NCBI RefSeq assembly: GCF_000255655.1
Contig: NZ_JH636434.1
Location: 3,300,716 to 3,364,715, forward strand
Direction: 5' to 3'
Length of the DNA: 64,000 nt
Source of the DNA: Schlesneria paludicola DSM 18645
GTDB lineage: Bacteria > Planctomycetota > Planctomycetia > Planctomycetales > Planctomycetaceae
Both the position numbers and the translations under genes were made by a program. Under the pieces are notes generated by a model. It searched no databases. It was not told the origin of the DNA and worked only from the letters and a program-made list of their open reading frames with translations. This document shows, one piece after another, positions 43,625 to 53,637 of the stretch. Every line of letters starts with the position of its first letter. The stretch's first letter is position 1.

Positions 43625-44929
43625 TCAGACGTTCGTTGATGACTGAGCTGCAAGTTCGGCATGAATCGCCCGAAGAGTTTCCCCATCGCTTGGGTAATGG
43701 GAACTCAACAAGGGACGCAGGGGAATGGGAACTTCATCCATGCGATACGCAGTGCCGGGGCGGTGAATTCCGTAAATCGCCGTCGTGATGCGGACCGTCG
43801 GTTCAAATGACGTTTCCCCGAACGGATGCTCCAGCAGAATTGTGGGAACTCGTTCAAGGTGACGACGTGCGGCGTCTGGCATCACATCCAACCGAGACGA
43901 GCCGACTAACACGACGGCATCTGTTTCGTGACGCTCCAAGACGTCTGCCGCCGAGAATTCATCGGGACTATAGCGTGGGTATCCCCGTGCCAGATTGACG
44001 CTGAAGGGGTATCCGGTTTGCCAGCAGAGGACGCTGTCCGCGCCCGAAACATCGCCGGCCATTCGCATGCGGCGTGCGTAGAAGCGCGTGAATTCATTGA
44101 GATCAGTGACCAGTTGCAGCAGCGCTTCAACCTGGACATTTCCCATCGGGGGCAGGACCAGCCCATAGCCAAAAAACACGATCCCGCAGCGGCAGTTTCG
44201 CATCTGCTCGGCGAGCGCTCGCAACTGTTCCAGCGGCAGGCCCGTGCAAGCGCCGGGATTGGGTTCGAGGCCTTTCAGCAGCCCGCGGAGCGTCCACAGA
44301 GCCTCGAAGTCACGATTTGGCTCGATCTGCAGGAACTGATCCGCCAACTCGGCCGTTTGCGTTCGCTCGGAATCGATGACGATCACAGTTCGATCGGCAC
44401 GTCCGTTCGGCGTGAGCATCCCTGGCTTGAACGAGTACCGTTCCATGTGTCGCGGTTGCCATTGGACTGGGTCAGACCCCCAATAGATGATCAGATCGGC
44501 CCGGTTGCGGATTTCGCCCAGTGAACAGGTTGATTCACCGATTTGCTGCAAGGCAAGGATTGACGGTGCGTGTCCTTCTGACGCCGTCGTATCAATGGTC
44601 GCTCCGAGTGCGTCCGCCAGCGCCACCGCGGCACGTTGACCGTCGGTGCTGCTGTGGGACAAGCCGTAAAAGAGCGGTGCCCGGGCGCGACGCAGGATCT
44701 CTGCCGCGCGAGTGATGGCCTGTTGATACGGTACTTCGACGCCTGATTCCGTCGCCAACGGAACGGAACGCGAATTCTGTTGGGCGAACCAGTCACCAAT
44801 CCGCGAACAGAACGGCTGATAGTCGACAATCCGATTATCACGAACCGTGACACGCAAATCGTCGCACACACAGGCACAGACAGTGCAGGCCACGTCTTCA
44901 AAGATTTGTTCAGTCACTCGGTCGCACAC
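43625..44929 (-). CDS. fhcB: Formylmethanofuran dehydrogenase subunit B-like protein (FhcB)
   Basis: The 434-aa protein starts at GTG 44929. It resembles the FwdB/FhcB subunit: an N-terminal cysteine cluster (ACTVCACVCDD, C15, C18, C20, C22, with FCSRIGDW C41), then WGSDPVQWQPRHMERYS and the FYARRMRMAGDVSGADSVLCWQTGYPF segment typical of the group. In bacterial Fhc complexes, which take part in H4MPT-linked formaldehyde oxidation, subunit B has lost the molybdopterin site. Here the corresponding region reads DTTASEGHAPS, without a Cys ligand, consistent with that. fhcA, fhcC and fhcD are not in this window. It is transcribed divergently from the epimerase at 45231. Confidence 0.85.
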   Translation of the reverse strand: MCDRVTEQIFEDVACTVCACVCDDLRVTVRDNRIVDYQPFCSRIGDWFAQQNSRSVPLATESGVEVPYQQAITRAAEILRRARAPLFYGLSHSSTDGQRAAVALADALGATIDTTASEGHAPSILALQQIGESTCSLGEIRNRADLIIYWGSDPVQWQPRHMERYSFKPGMLTPNGRADRTVIVIDSERTQTAELADQFLQIEPNRDFEALWTLRGLLKGLEPNPGACTGLPLEQLRALAEQMRNCRCGIVFFGYGLVLPPMGNVQVEALLQLVTDLNEFTRFYARRMRMAGDVSGADSVLCWQTGYPFSVNLARGYPRYSPDEFSAADVLERHETDAVVLVGSSRLDVMPDAARRHLERVPTILLEHPFGETSFEPTVRITTAIYGIHRPGTAYRMDEVPIPLRPLLSSHYPSDGETLRAIHAELAAQSSTNV

Positions 44930-45230
44930 CTTCTTCGGTGGGAAAAATCAAATCCTGGCGGCCTCTATTCTATCAGTCTCTCGAATGAACGGGGACTCGA
45001 GAGGACAAAGTTCAAAAGTCATAGCAAATTCGCCAGATCGCCGAGTCGGACCTGATTTCAACGAAAGGCTCGCGAAAAAACGGCTTGGACACGATCTTTC
45101 CCGCTCGGAACAGTTCGCCGATTGGACGGTTCGGCTAGAATCTCAAATCGCATCTCATGATTCATCCACCCAGCAATCAGTTGTTCGCCCAATGTCTCCA
45201 TTGATGGGACAACAGACAGGAATACGGACT
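44930..45230. other. Divergent intergenic region between fhcB and epimerase
   Basis: No gene is supported. Promoters of both genes should lie here, but no convincing -35/-10 pair is visible. A frame continuing upstream of 45231 has no ribosome site or similarity to the epimerase family. Confidence 0.35.
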
Positions 45231-46139
45231 ATGAAAATTCTGGTGACAGGAGCCACGGGTTTGGTCGGTTCGGAACTGGTTCCATTCCTGACCCGACAAG
45301 GCAACGACGTGTATCGGCTGACGCATTCCAAACCCAAAGAAGCGAATGACATTGTCTGGGACCCGGCACACAACCAATTGCCCAAGGCTCGGATCGAGGG
45401 AACCGAAGCCATCGTGCATCTGGCGGGTGAAAATATCGCCGGCAAACGCTGGAACCCGAAGGTGAAAGAGGAGCTTCGACGCAGCCGCCTGGACGGAACG
45501 AAGCTGCTTTGTGAAACGATCGCCTCGATGCAAGCACCGCCGAAAACGCTGATCTGCGCGTCGGCGATCGGCTATTACGGAAATCGGGGCAGCGAACTAC
45601 TCAACGAAACCTCCGCGCCAGGAACAGGATTTCTGGCCGACCTGTGCAAAGATTGGGAAGCAGCCTGCGAGCCTGCCCGCGTCAAGGGGATTCGCGTCGT
45701 CAACATTCGAATTGGCGTAATTCTGACCCCCAAAGGCGGGGCGTTGGCCAAAATGCTTCCACCATTCAAAATGGGTGTCGGGGGCATCATGGGCAGCGGA
45801 AATCAATATTGGAGCTGGATTAGCATTGATGATGTGGTGGGGGTGATTCAGCATTGCCTCGCCAACGAAAAGATTTCTGGCCCGGTCAACACGACGGCCC
45901 CGTGTCCCGTCACGAACTACGAATTCACGAAAGCGCTGGGCGCGGTGGTCGGTCGGCCGACGTTTATCCCGATGCCCGCCTTTGCGGCCCGTCTGGCCCT
46001 GGGTGAAATGGCGGATAATTTGCTTCTCGCAAGTGCCCGCGTCATGCCGAATCGCCTCAGCGAAACGGGCTATCCATTCCGTCATCCCGCCCTTGAGCCA
46101 GCTTTGCAATATTTGCTTCACACGAATACGGGGCACTAA
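45231..46139 (+). CDS. TIGR01777-family NAD(P)-dependent epimerase
   Basis: ATG 45231 (MKILVTGATGLVGSEL) with AGGA about ten bases upstream gives 302 aa, the normal family length. The extended short-chain fold shows GATGLVG for NAD(P), VHLAGENIAGKRW, SAIGYYGNRGSELLNET (where the Tyr/Lys pair region lies), and WSWISIDDVVGVI. The C-terminal DUF1731 part is present (PMPAFAARLALGEMADNLLLASARV, then RLSETGYPFRHPALEPAL). E. coli YfcH and eukaryotic SDR39U1 are in this family; the substrate is unknown. Confidence 0.94.
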   Translation: MKILVTGATGLVGSELVPFLTRQGNDVYRLTHSKPKEANDIVWDPAHNQLPKARIEGTEAIVHLAGENIAGKRWNPKVKEELRRSRLDGTKLLCETIASMQAPPKTLICASAIGYYGNRGSELLNETSAPGTGFLADLCKDWEAACEPARVKGIRVVNIRIGVILTPKGGALAKMLPPFKMGVGGIMGSGNQYWSWISIDDVVGVIQHCLANEKISGPVNTTAPCPVTNYEFTKALGAVVGRPTFIPMPAFAARLALGEMADNLLLASARVMPNRLSETGYPFRHPALEPALQYLLHTNTGH

Positions 46140-46403
46140 CGCCCATTTTACGCCGCATTTCGTCAGAGCCTCGACGACAATCGTATGCCGCGGCGCCGCT
46201 GAATTTCTTGCAACCGATGGCCCGTAAGCTCGGTTATGCTTGACGGATCGTGACCTCAGATCAACGATTGAGGTGGACGGTGGCGTTTCATCGATCGTCG
46301 GTTCATGGCATTCAGCGCCATGACTTGGTGATCGCAAAACGGCATCGCACGGACGATATCATGCGAATTGGGTTCAGGCCCGTGAATCAGGAAAGCAGAC
46401 ACG

Positions 46404-47891
46404 ATGCAATCGGGTGCAAGCCAACCTCTTCAAACACTGCTGGGACGCCGGGAATTCTTGTTGGATGCGGCCACGGGACTGGGTGGTGTCGCGCTCGCTT
46501 CGATGCTCGCGAGCGAGCGTCGATTGCATGCCACAGAGGATCACGGTCCCCCCATTCGCCCCCTGATTCAACCTGAAGCACCGCTGGCACCCCGTGCGGC
46601 CCATTTCACGCCCCGCGCCTCACGGGTGGTGATGATTTTCTGCTCGGGAGCGGTCAGTCATGTCGACACGTTTGATTACAAGCCTGAACTGATCAAGCGA
46701 AATGGCCAACCAATGCCAGGGGCCGACAAACTTGTCACCTTTCAAGGTGAGCAGGGGAACCTCGTTGCACCGCAATGGCAATTCAGACCGCGGGGCGAAT
46801 CGGGCAAGATGGTTTCAGACCTATTGCCGAATCTGGCGGAATTGGCCGATGAACTTTGCTTCATTCATTCGATGACCGCGAAAAGCAATACGCATGGTCC
46901 AGCTGAAAACCAGATGAGTACCGGATTCACTTTGGACGGCTTCCCCAGCATCGGAAGTTGGGTCAGTTACGCGCTGGGGAGTGAATCGGCAGATCTACCA
47001 AGCTTTGTGGCGATTCCCGATCCGCGCGGGGTTCCACAAGCGGCATCCAATAACTGGAACAGCGCGTTCCTGCCGGCGGTGTTTCAAGGAACCTCGTTCA
47101 ATTCGGACAAGCCGATCGCAAATCTGACGCGTCCGGCGGAAATCTCGGCGGGAACCGAAGCCGCGACGCTGAAATTTCTTCGCAGCTTGAACGAACAACA
47201 TCGGCGTCAGCACCCCGCAGAATCGGATCTCGCCGCGCGCATTGCCAGCTACGAACTGGCTGCTCGATTGCAGTTACGCGCCGCAGAAGTCGCCGATTTC
47301 TCGGACGAAAGTGCCGAGACGCAGTCGCTGTATGGGATCACTGACGCCAATTCGAATAAGGCGGGCTTCGCTCGAAACTGTTTGTTGGCACGGCGTCTGC
47401 TTGAACGTGGAGTTCGGTTCGTTCAACTCTTCAATGGCTCGTACGCGATGGGGGAAGGCGTTGGAAACTGGGATGGCCACCGCGCGCTGAAATCACAGTA
47501 CGAAGTCCATGCCCCAATCCTCGATCAACCGGCGGCAGCCCTCTTCAAGGATTTGAAGCGAACAGGGTTGCTGGAAGACACACTGGTCGTTTGGGTGACG
47601 GAATTTGGTCGAATGCCCACCTTTCAGAAAGGCGCGAGTGGTCGCGACCACAACCCCAAAGGGTTCACCACCTGGATGGCGGGGGCAGGTGTCAAGCGTG
47701 GTTTCAGCTATGGTGGAACCGATGATTTCGGTCACACCGCAGTGGATCGTCCTACTTCGATCTACGACTTGCACGCAACGATCCTGCATCTGTTAGGCTT
47801 GGATCATGAACGGTTGTCTGTTTACCACAATGGAATTGAACGTCGTCTGACGGACGTTCACGGGCATGTCCTGCACGACCTGTTGGCGTGA
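46404..47891 (+). CDS. Tat-exported DUF1501 protein
   Basis: The 495-aa protein has a twin-arginine signal ([16 protein letters not shown]). The DUF1501 body is an alkaline-phosphatase/sulfatase-like fold with [16 protein letters not shown] near the start and [31 protein letters not shown] and [13 protein letters not shown] near the end. DUF1501 proteins are very common in planctomycetes, usually beside a DUF1549/DUF1553 cytochrome-type partner. That partner is missing; instead a 740-residue protein follows 45 bases downstream. AGGAAAG precedes ATG 46404. Confidence 0.93.
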   Translation: MQSGASQPLQTLLGRREFLLDAATGLGGVALASMLASERRLHATEDHGPPIRPLIQPEAPLAPRAAHFTPRASRVVMIFCSGAVSHVDTFDYKPELIKRNGQPMPGADKLVTFQGEQGNLVAPQWQFRPRGESGKMVSDLLPNLAELADELCFIHSMTAKSNTHGPAENQMSTGFTLDGFPSIGSWVSYALGSESADLPSFVAIPDPRGVPQAASNNWNSAFLPAVFQGTSFNSDKPIANLTRPAEISAGTEAATLKFLRSLNEQHRRQHPAESDLAARIASYELAARLQLRAAEVADFSDESAETQSLYGITDANSNKAGFARNCLLARRLLERGVRFVQLFNGSYAMGEGVGNWDGHRALKSQYEVHAPILDQPAAALFKDLKRTGLLEDTLVVWVTEFGRMPTFQKGASGRDHNPKGFTTWMAGAGVKRGFSYGGTDDFGHTAVDRPTSIYDLHATILHLLGLDHERLSVYHNGIERRLTDVHGHVLHDLLA

Positions 47892-47936
47892 CCCGTGATC
47901 TTCGGCAGATTTCACGATTGAAAGGGAGTAACACCC

Positions 47937-50159
47937 ATGCAGGCTCAATCTGGCTTTGCGATATGGGAATTCGTCTTATTCTGGATCTTCACGGGCAGCG
48001 GGTTGGTTGGGCTCCCCCCGGGCGACCGTGATCCGGCACTGCTCAAGTCTGTTCCACCGCAGACTCTGGTTTACTTTGAATGGGCAGCGCGCGGAACGGG
48101 CCAAGCTGGCGCAAAGGGGATCGACGGCTTTGCGGCCGATCCTGAAATCCAACAGTTTTTTGACATGCTCGACGCGGCACTCAACCCAATCAAGGGCAGT
48201 GAGGGCGACGAGGATTCGTTGCAAGACGCACGCAAGCAGCTGCCACAGCTCACCAAACAGTTGACGGCGCACTCGGGATGTGTGTTCCTGGGATTCGAGC
48301 CGCCACCGGCTGACCCGCAATCGAGAATTGGGAACTGGGCCAACTTGCTTTCTGGCGTTCATGGTGGCGTCGTTTTCAGTACGGGACAGGACACGGATGC
48401 CGTCTGGCGGACTCTCAATCGAATGCTGGCCGACGTACCAGACTTTACGTTCGACGAATCGAAGCCAACGCAACTCATTCCCGTTCCCATCCCCGGATAT
48501 AAACTGCTGCTGCATCGCGAGGGTCAGCGAATTTTATTCGCACTGGGCGAAGGAACATTGCCACGCATCATCGAAGGGTTGTCGGGGCGGTTACCGGGCC
48601 TGGAAACCAATCCACGTTTTCAGAATTCCTTGCAACGGGTCAACACCCCGCGCGTCTCAACCGTCGGCTGGATCGACGGGCAAGGCTTGATCAGCAGCAC
48701 GACTGCCGCGCTCGGTCCCATCGGCCTGATCGTTCGGCCCATCATGACGATTCTGGGCATTGACGCTCTGGACCATGCCATACATGTCGCCGGAGTCGAG
48801 CAGGGTACGATGGTGCAGCGATCGTTCATTTCCACGGGCGCACGTAGCGACGGGATTATGGTGCTGGCGGCAGGGCCGCCAATTCAGCCCGCGCAGTTCG
48901 CACACATCCCCGCCGACGCGGATATGGTGATTGTGAGCAGCATCAGTCTGAAAAATGTCTATCTCGAAGTGCGAAAGCTACTGGCCACGGCACAGCCTTT
49001 GTCCGTCCGTCTGTTCGATGAAGCGGTCAAGCAGTTGGAGTCGGAACTGGAACTAAAAATCGTCGATGACGTTCTGCCGGCCTTTGGCGACTTCGTCACC
49101 GCATTCGATTCTCCTTCGGGTGGGGGCATGATCGCGACAAGTTTAATCGTCAGCCTGGAAGTGCGCGACGCCGCAAAAGCGAATCGTGTTTTCGGACGAT
49201 TGATGAAACTGGTCGAGCAATCGCTGGCGGCCGAACATGCTGATGGAACGTATGACGAAAGCGTGTCCCTGCGTCAGCAGCCATTCCTTGACCACACAAT
49301 CTTCTACGTCAATTCGATGGGACGTGGTTATGGAGCAAACGCAACCATTTCGCCTTCGTTTTGCTTGACGGAGCGGCACCTATTGTTCGCCATCCATCCA
49401 CAGGCATTGAAGGCTCAACTTCGTCATCTCAAGTCGGGCAAACCCAGTTTCGACAAAGTCGCAGATCGTAAGCTCCCTATTCCTGCTGGAACATTGCTGA
49501 CATACGCCTATTTGGATGGCCCGCGCTCCAGTGAAATCTTCGGCGCGGTCTTACCGTTCCTCGGCCAGACAGTGATCAATCGTCTTGAAATTGAAGGGAT
49601 CGCAGTCGAACCGTTTTCGATTCCGTCCGCCGCCGCGATTGCTCCTTATTTTGGGGATTCGTCCGCAGTCGTATCCCGGCAACCCGATGGAATTTTCATC
49701 GAGACTCGAAACGCACCACCCGTGCTGGTCGCGATGGAGCTGGTCTCTGCCGTGAAAGACTGGCGATCAGAGACCTTTGACATCAACGAGGCGCGGCGAC
49801 GTCGGCGCGTTGAACCGGATCCAGTTCAACTGGGCCCCGCGGAAGGCGAAGTTGTGCCCGCGGTCGCAGAGTCAAAGCCAGCACCTGAACCTCCGGCGAA
49901 ACCCGACGATCCTTCACCCTATCGCAAACTGGCCCCGCTGTTCATCAAGGCACTCGTGCCAGACAACATGCAGCAGTTGATTCCCGACTCCGCCCTTCGG
50001 AAGATCGAAGAAGGTCCAACAAAAGAAGCACTCGAACGACGTGACGAAGCACGTCGCAAGCGAGAGGAACGCCGTCAACTCCGTCGCCAGGGAAGGCCAC
50101 TCGCTCCGGCACCGGTCCCCGCTCGTCCAGCGCCGCCGGCCCCTGTTCCCTCGCCGTAA
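47937..50159 (+). CDS. Exported/membrane protein of unknown function with Pro/Arg-rich tail
   Basis: The 740-aa protein has a hydrophobic N-terminus (IWEFVLFWIFTGSGLVGL) that should be a signal or anchor. Residues about 30-600 form a repetitive alpha/beta region with LVYFEW and DVPDFTFDES-like segments, resembling the DUF3352-type proteins only in general layout. The last 110 residues are low complexity: Glu/Pro-rich, then ERRDEARRKREERRQLRRQ and a run of Pro-Ala (APAPVPARPAPPAPVP). GGGAG stands before ATG 47937. It lies 45 bases after the DUF1501 gene and is probably co-transcribed. No named function is recognised. Confidence 0.82.
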   Translation: MQAQSGFAIWEFVLFWIFTGSGLVGLPPGDRDPALLKSVPPQTLVYFEWAARGTGQAGAKGIDGFAADPEIQQFFDMLDAALNPIKGSEGDEDSLQDARKQLPQLTKQLTAHSGCVFLGFEPPPADPQSRIGNWANLLSGVHGGVVFSTGQDTDAVWRTLNRMLADVPDFTFDESKPTQLIPVPIPGYKLLLHREGQRILFALGEGTLPRIIEGLSGRLPGLETNPRFQNSLQRVNTPRVSTVGWIDGQGLISSTTAALGPIGLIVRPIMTILGIDALDHAIHVAGVEQGTMVQRSFISTGARSDGIMVLAAGPPIQPAQFAHIPADADMVIVSSISLKNVYLEVRKLLATAQPLSVRLFDEAVKQLESELELKIVDDVLPAFGDFVTAFDSPSGGGMIATSLIVSLEVRDAAKANRVFGRLMKLVEQSLAAEHADGTYDESVSLRQQPFLDHTIFYVNSMGRGYGANATISPSFCLTERHLLFAIHPQALKAQLRHLKSGKPSFDKVADRKLPIPAGTLLTYAYLDGPRSSEIFGAVLPFLGQTVINRLEIEGIAVEPFSIPSAAAIAPYFGDSSAVVSRQPDGIFIETRNAPPVLVAMELVSAVKDWRSETFDINEARRRRRVEPDPVQLGPAEGEVVPAVAESKPAPEPPAKPDDPSPYRKLAPLFIKALVPDNMQQLIPDSALRKIEEGPTKEALERRDEARRKREERRQLRRQGRPLAPAPVPARPAPPAPVPSP

Positions 50160-50424
50160 GCCCACGTTTTGATGGCGACATGCGGTTCGATCCGAGTAAC
50201 AGGGACCGTCCGTTGACGCATGCCGCAACGGGAGGCAAACATCACGACGCGATACATACAAAGTGTCAGTGATGACTTCACGGCTGGACTTTCCGACCCG
50301 GTCGCGATGAGTCTCCGACCGGATTCGTTTGATTGAACGCATCTAAATCGATGATTACGATGACGTTTCGTTAATGGCTCTCGAATGTCGGATCTCGCCT
50401 TACCCTTTGACCGGAACTGTATTT

Positions 50425-51717
50425 ATGACCAACCATGTCACTCGACGAACTTTTATGACGACGGCGGGAAAGGCAACGATCGCTGCGACCCTGGCCACTT
50501 CGGCGACATCGATGACGGCCAAGAGCTATGCCCGAGTGCTCGGCGCAAACGATCGGATTGGTGTCGGAATTATCGGTGCCGGTGTCATCGGGACGGCGCA
50601 CCTGAATGTGATCAAGAATCTGAAGGAAAAGAACAACTTACTGCCGGTCGCCGTCGCCGATTGCTGGAAGACGCGAGCCGACAAAGGGAAAGAGTTGGTT
50701 GGGGCCGAACACTCCCTGATGGACTATCGCAAGCTGCTCGACATGAAGGAAGTCGACTATGCCGTCGTTGCCGTACCGGAGCACTGGCACTGGACGATGA
50801 CAATCGACGCGATGGATGCGGGAAAGGCGGTCTACTGCGAAAAACCGTTGACGCACACGATTCCCGAAGCGCAAGCCGTCATGAAGAAGCAGAAAGAGAC
50901 CAACCGGCCGCTGCAGGTCGGGGTTCAGGCGATGTCAGACGACAGTTACATCACCGCCCGCGATGCCATTCGTCGAGGGGTCATTGGCAAGGTGGTCCAG
51001 GCCCAGATCGAGTACGTACGTCGGTACGATGCGAAAGCCGGTCCATGGCGCGTCCCCACAGAAGTGGCGGCAAATCAAACGAAACCTGCCGACCTGGATT
51101 GGAAGGCGTGGCTTGGTTCTGCAGAAAGCCGCGAGTGGGATCCGCATCACTACTTTGAATGGCGCTGCTATTCAGCCTATTCAGGCGGAATCTGTACCGA
51201 TCTGTTCATTCACCGCATTACGCGCATCATGCGCGCATGCGACCTCCTGTACCCACGGCGTGTCGCCGGGATGGGCGGAATCTGGCAATGGCCGGATGGA
51301 CGCGATCTGCCCGACAACATCGAAATGATCTGCGAGTATCCGCGTGGAATGACCGTGTATGTGCTGGGCACGATGAGTAATCGTGTCGGCGTTGATCACC
51401 TGATCCGCGGCTACCGCGGGACTCTTTTCTTCACTTCGACGGGATGGGTGGCAAAGGACAAAGATGGCAAAGTGTTGGAAGAGCACACGAAGACGGGTGG
51501 CGAAGATCAGAATCTGCACCACACCAACCTTCACAACCATTTGCGAAATGGTGAAGCCCTGAACTGTCCGATTGAGTTGGGGATGGCCGGCGTGGTGGCA
51601 GTGAACATGGCGAACGAAAGCTGGCGCTCGAGCCAGATGATGGGATGGGATAAGCAGAATCAGAAGATGGTTCCTGCAAATACCTTGAAACAAAGCCATG
51701 AGCCAGAAGAGTCCTGA
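50425..51717 (+). CDS. Tat-exported Gfo/Idh/MocA oxidoreductase
   Basis: ATG 50425 (MTNHVTRRTFMTTAG, 430 aa) begins exactly at a twin-arginine signal; the frame extends to 50374 without support. The Rossmann part has VGIIGAGVIGTAHL and the CEKPL motif (VYCEKPLTHT). The C-terminal domain carries the DLFIHRITR segment with its catalytic-type His and YEWRCY aromatic patch before it. The family oxidises or reduces sugars and cyclitols with tightly bound NAD(P). A strong terminator follows directly. The substrate is unknown. Confidence 0.93.
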   Translation: MTNHVTRRTFMTTAGKATIAATLATSATSMTAKSYARVLGANDRIGVGIIGAGVIGTAHLNVIKNLKEKNNLLPVAVADCWKTRADKGKELVGAEHSLMDYRKLLDMKEVDYAVVAVPEHWHWTMTIDAMDAGKAVYCEKPLTHTIPEAQAVMKKQKETNRPLQVGVQAMSDDSYITARDAIRRGVIGKVVQAQIEYVRRYDAKAGPWRVPTEVAANQTKPADLDWKAWLGSAESREWDPHHYFEWRCYSAYSGGICTDLFIHRITRIMRACDLLYPRRVAGMGGIWQWPDGRDLPDNIEMICEYPRGMTVYVLGTMSNRVGVDHLIRGYRGTLFFTSTGWVAKDKDGKVLEEHTKTGGEDQNLHHTNLHNHLRNGEALNCPIELGMAGVVAVNMANESWRSSQMMGWDKQNQKMVPANTLKQSHEPEES

Positions 51718-51744
51718 TCGGTGACTCTCTTTGCAGAATCTCAA

Positions 51745-51782
51745 GGGCGCGGGGACATCTGGACTCGCGCCCTGTTTTTTTT
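51745..51782 (+). terminator. Intrinsic terminator of the oxidoreductase gene
   Basis: A 7-base GC stem (GGGCGCG / CGCGCCC) with a 14-base loop is followed by TG and eight T. It is the best rho-independent terminator in the window and lies 28 bases after the stop. Confidence 0.92.
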
Positions 51783-51916
51783 GCCACAACGATGTTTCAC
51801 AAGAACTTCGGACTGCCGATCTGACGTCGGTACTCCTGGCAAAAACTTTCCCAGCGGGCACTCGACGCGGAGGGGGCAACCGTCCAGAATGATGACATCA
51901 TCACAGGAGAGCAACA

Positions 51917-52234
51917 ATGCCCAAGCCCGCTGCGAATCGTAAGTCGCCGGCCGAACCCGATAACCCGTCCGAACCCGGCCAGACCTTTGAAGAGGCGATG
52001 TCGGATCTGCAGCAGATCGTCGCCGATCTGGAAGACAATGCGCTCGGACTAGAAGCCTCATTGACACAGTTCGAACGCGGCATCGGACTGCTGCGAAAGT
52101 GTCATACCTTCCTGGAGCAGGCCGAACAGAAGATCGAAATTCTGGTCAGCTTGAAAGAGAATGGTGACGTCACAACCGCCCCATTCGACGCCACACCGAC
52201 GGCGGGAACGACTGATCCAAAGACACTTTTCTGA
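51917..52234 (+). CDS. xseB: Exodeoxyribonuclease VII small subunit
   Basis: The 105-aa protein has the XseB helical hairpin FEEAMSDLQQIVADLE, ALGLEASLTQFERGIGLLRKC and FLEQAEQKIEIL at residues about 24-80. It forms multimers with XseA to degrade single-stranded DNA. AGGAG lies before ATG 51917. The Pro/Ala/Ser-rich first 20 residues and the Thr-rich tail are extra to the core. xseA is not in the window; the next gene, 12 bases on, is a PaaK-like ligase. Confidence 0.93.
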   Translation: MPKPAANRKSPAEPDNPSEPGQTFEEAMSDLQQIVADLEDNALGLEASLTQFERGIGLLRKCHTFLEQAEQKIEILVSLKENGDVTTAPFDATPTAGTTDPKTLF

Positions 52235-52246
52235 CAAGGCATTCCC

Positions 52247-53539
52247 GTGATCCGTGGTGCAATTGTTGATACGCTTAGCCGGTCCGAACTTTCGAAATGG
52301 CAATCCGAACGACTGTCGGAACTGCTGACGGCGGTCATTCCCGCGAATCCGTTCTGGACCCGAAAATTCGCCGAGGCCGGAGTCGACCCCAGCTCTATTC
52401 GCTCGCTGGAAAATCTTCGCCGGCTTCCCTTTACCACTAAAGCCGAATTGGCCGAAGACCAGCAGGCGCATCCGCCATATGGGACAAACTTGACGTTTCC
52501 AGTGGCGAACTATTCTCGCCTGCATCAAACGTCAGGAACGACCACTGGTCGGCCGCTGCGCTGGTTGGATACACCCAGCAGCTGGAACTGGATGATTGAA
52601 TGCTGGTCGACGATCTACCGACTGGCGGGACTGCTGCCGGAAGACCGCTTCTGCTTTCCGTTTTCGTTCGGACCATTCCTTGGATTTTGGGCCGGATTTG
52701 ATGGTGCGTCGCGGCAGGGAAACCTGTGCCTGACGGCTGGCGGGATGAGCAGCGAAGCGCGGCTCAAAATGATTTTCGAAAATCAGGTCACCTGGCTGTG
52801 TTGCACTCCAACTTATGCCTTACGACTCGCGGAAGTTGCGGCGGCGCAAGATATTGACGTGGCGACCAGTTCTGTGCGGGCCGTGCTGGTGGCGGGCGAA
52901 CCCGGCGGGGCGATTCCGTCCGTGCGAGAACGAATTACATCCGCGTGGGGAGCACGCGTCTTCGACCATTGGGGCATGACAGAAGTAGGGCCACTGGCAA
53001 CGGAATGCGAAGACGATCCGCACGTTCTGACCGTCAATGAATCGGCCTGCATCGCCGAAATCATCGATCCCCAGACCCTGCAGCCCTCTGCCGATGGCCG
53101 TGGTGAATTGGTGATCACAAACCTTGGCCGAACAGGTTCACCCGTCTTCCGCTATCGGACCGGAGATCTGGTGGAAGCCGACTTGTCACCACATCCCTCG
53201 GGGCGGACATGGTTGCGCCTTCGAGGCGGCATCCTCGGCCGAACTGATGACATGCTGATCATCCGGGGAAATAATGTATTTCCGTCGAGTATCGAAGCAA
53301 TCGTGCGCGGATTCACGACCGTCGCCGAATTCCGCATCGTGGTGACGCAGCATCGTGAGATGCCGCACGTGAGACTGGAATTGGAACCTCATCCGACCGC
53401 CGACACCAGCACGCTGGTTTCAAGCGTCACCGTGGCAATCAAGGAACAGTTACAATTCCAGGCCGAAGTACTGCTCGTTCCCAGCGGCTCGCTGCCTCGA
53501 TTTGAGATGAAAGCAAAACGGTTGGTCCGCGAATCGTAA
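52247..53539 (+). CDS. Phenylacetate-CoA ligase-like AMP-forming enzyme
   Basis: The 430-aa adenylate-forming enzyme starts at GTG 52247, 12 bases after xseB. Core motifs are HQTSGTTTGRPLRW (P-loop-like), AGEPGG, FDHWGMTEVGP, YRTGDL and RTDDMLIIRGNNVFPS. This corresponds to the PaaK type, with the compact C-terminal domain. It would activate an aryl or acyl acid to an acyl-AMP and probably a CoA ester. No phenylacetate degradation genes are near, so the substrate is open. Translation is probably coupled to xseB. A hairpin terminator follows. Confidence 0.92.
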   Translation: MIRGAIVDTLSRSELSKWQSERLSELLTAVIPANPFWTRKFAEAGVDPSSIRSLENLRRLPFTTKAELAEDQQAHPPYGTNLTFPVANYSRLHQTSGTTTGRPLRWLDTPSSWNWMIECWSTIYRLAGLLPEDRFCFPFSFGPFLGFWAGFDGASRQGNLCLTAGGMSSEARLKMIFENQVTWLCCTPTYALRLAEVAAAQDIDVATSSVRAVLVAGEPGGAIPSVRERITSAWGARVFDHWGMTEVGPLATECEDDPHVLTVNESACIAEIIDPQTLQPSADGRGELVITNLGRTGSPVFRYRTGDLVEADLSPHPSGRTWLRLRGGILGRTDDMLIIRGNNVFPSSIEAIVRGFTTVAEFRIVVTQHREMPHVRLELEPHPTADTSTLVSSVTVAIKEQLQFQAEVLLVPSGSLPRFEMKAKRLVRES

Positions 53540-53548
53540 TGCCATTAT

Positions 53549-53578
53549 CTTTCCCCGATCATTTTCACTCGGGGAAAG
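53549..53578. terminator. Bidirectional terminator after the ligase gene
   Basis: A perfect 10-base stem (CTTTCCCCGA / TCGGGGAAAG) with a 10-base loop sits ten bases after the ligase stop and between convergent genes. Confidence 0.82.
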
Positions 53579-53637
53579 GCTTTCGAGTTTGCTGACGCCA
53601 CCATGACATTTGCAACCAAGGGCGTGGGCACAAATTC

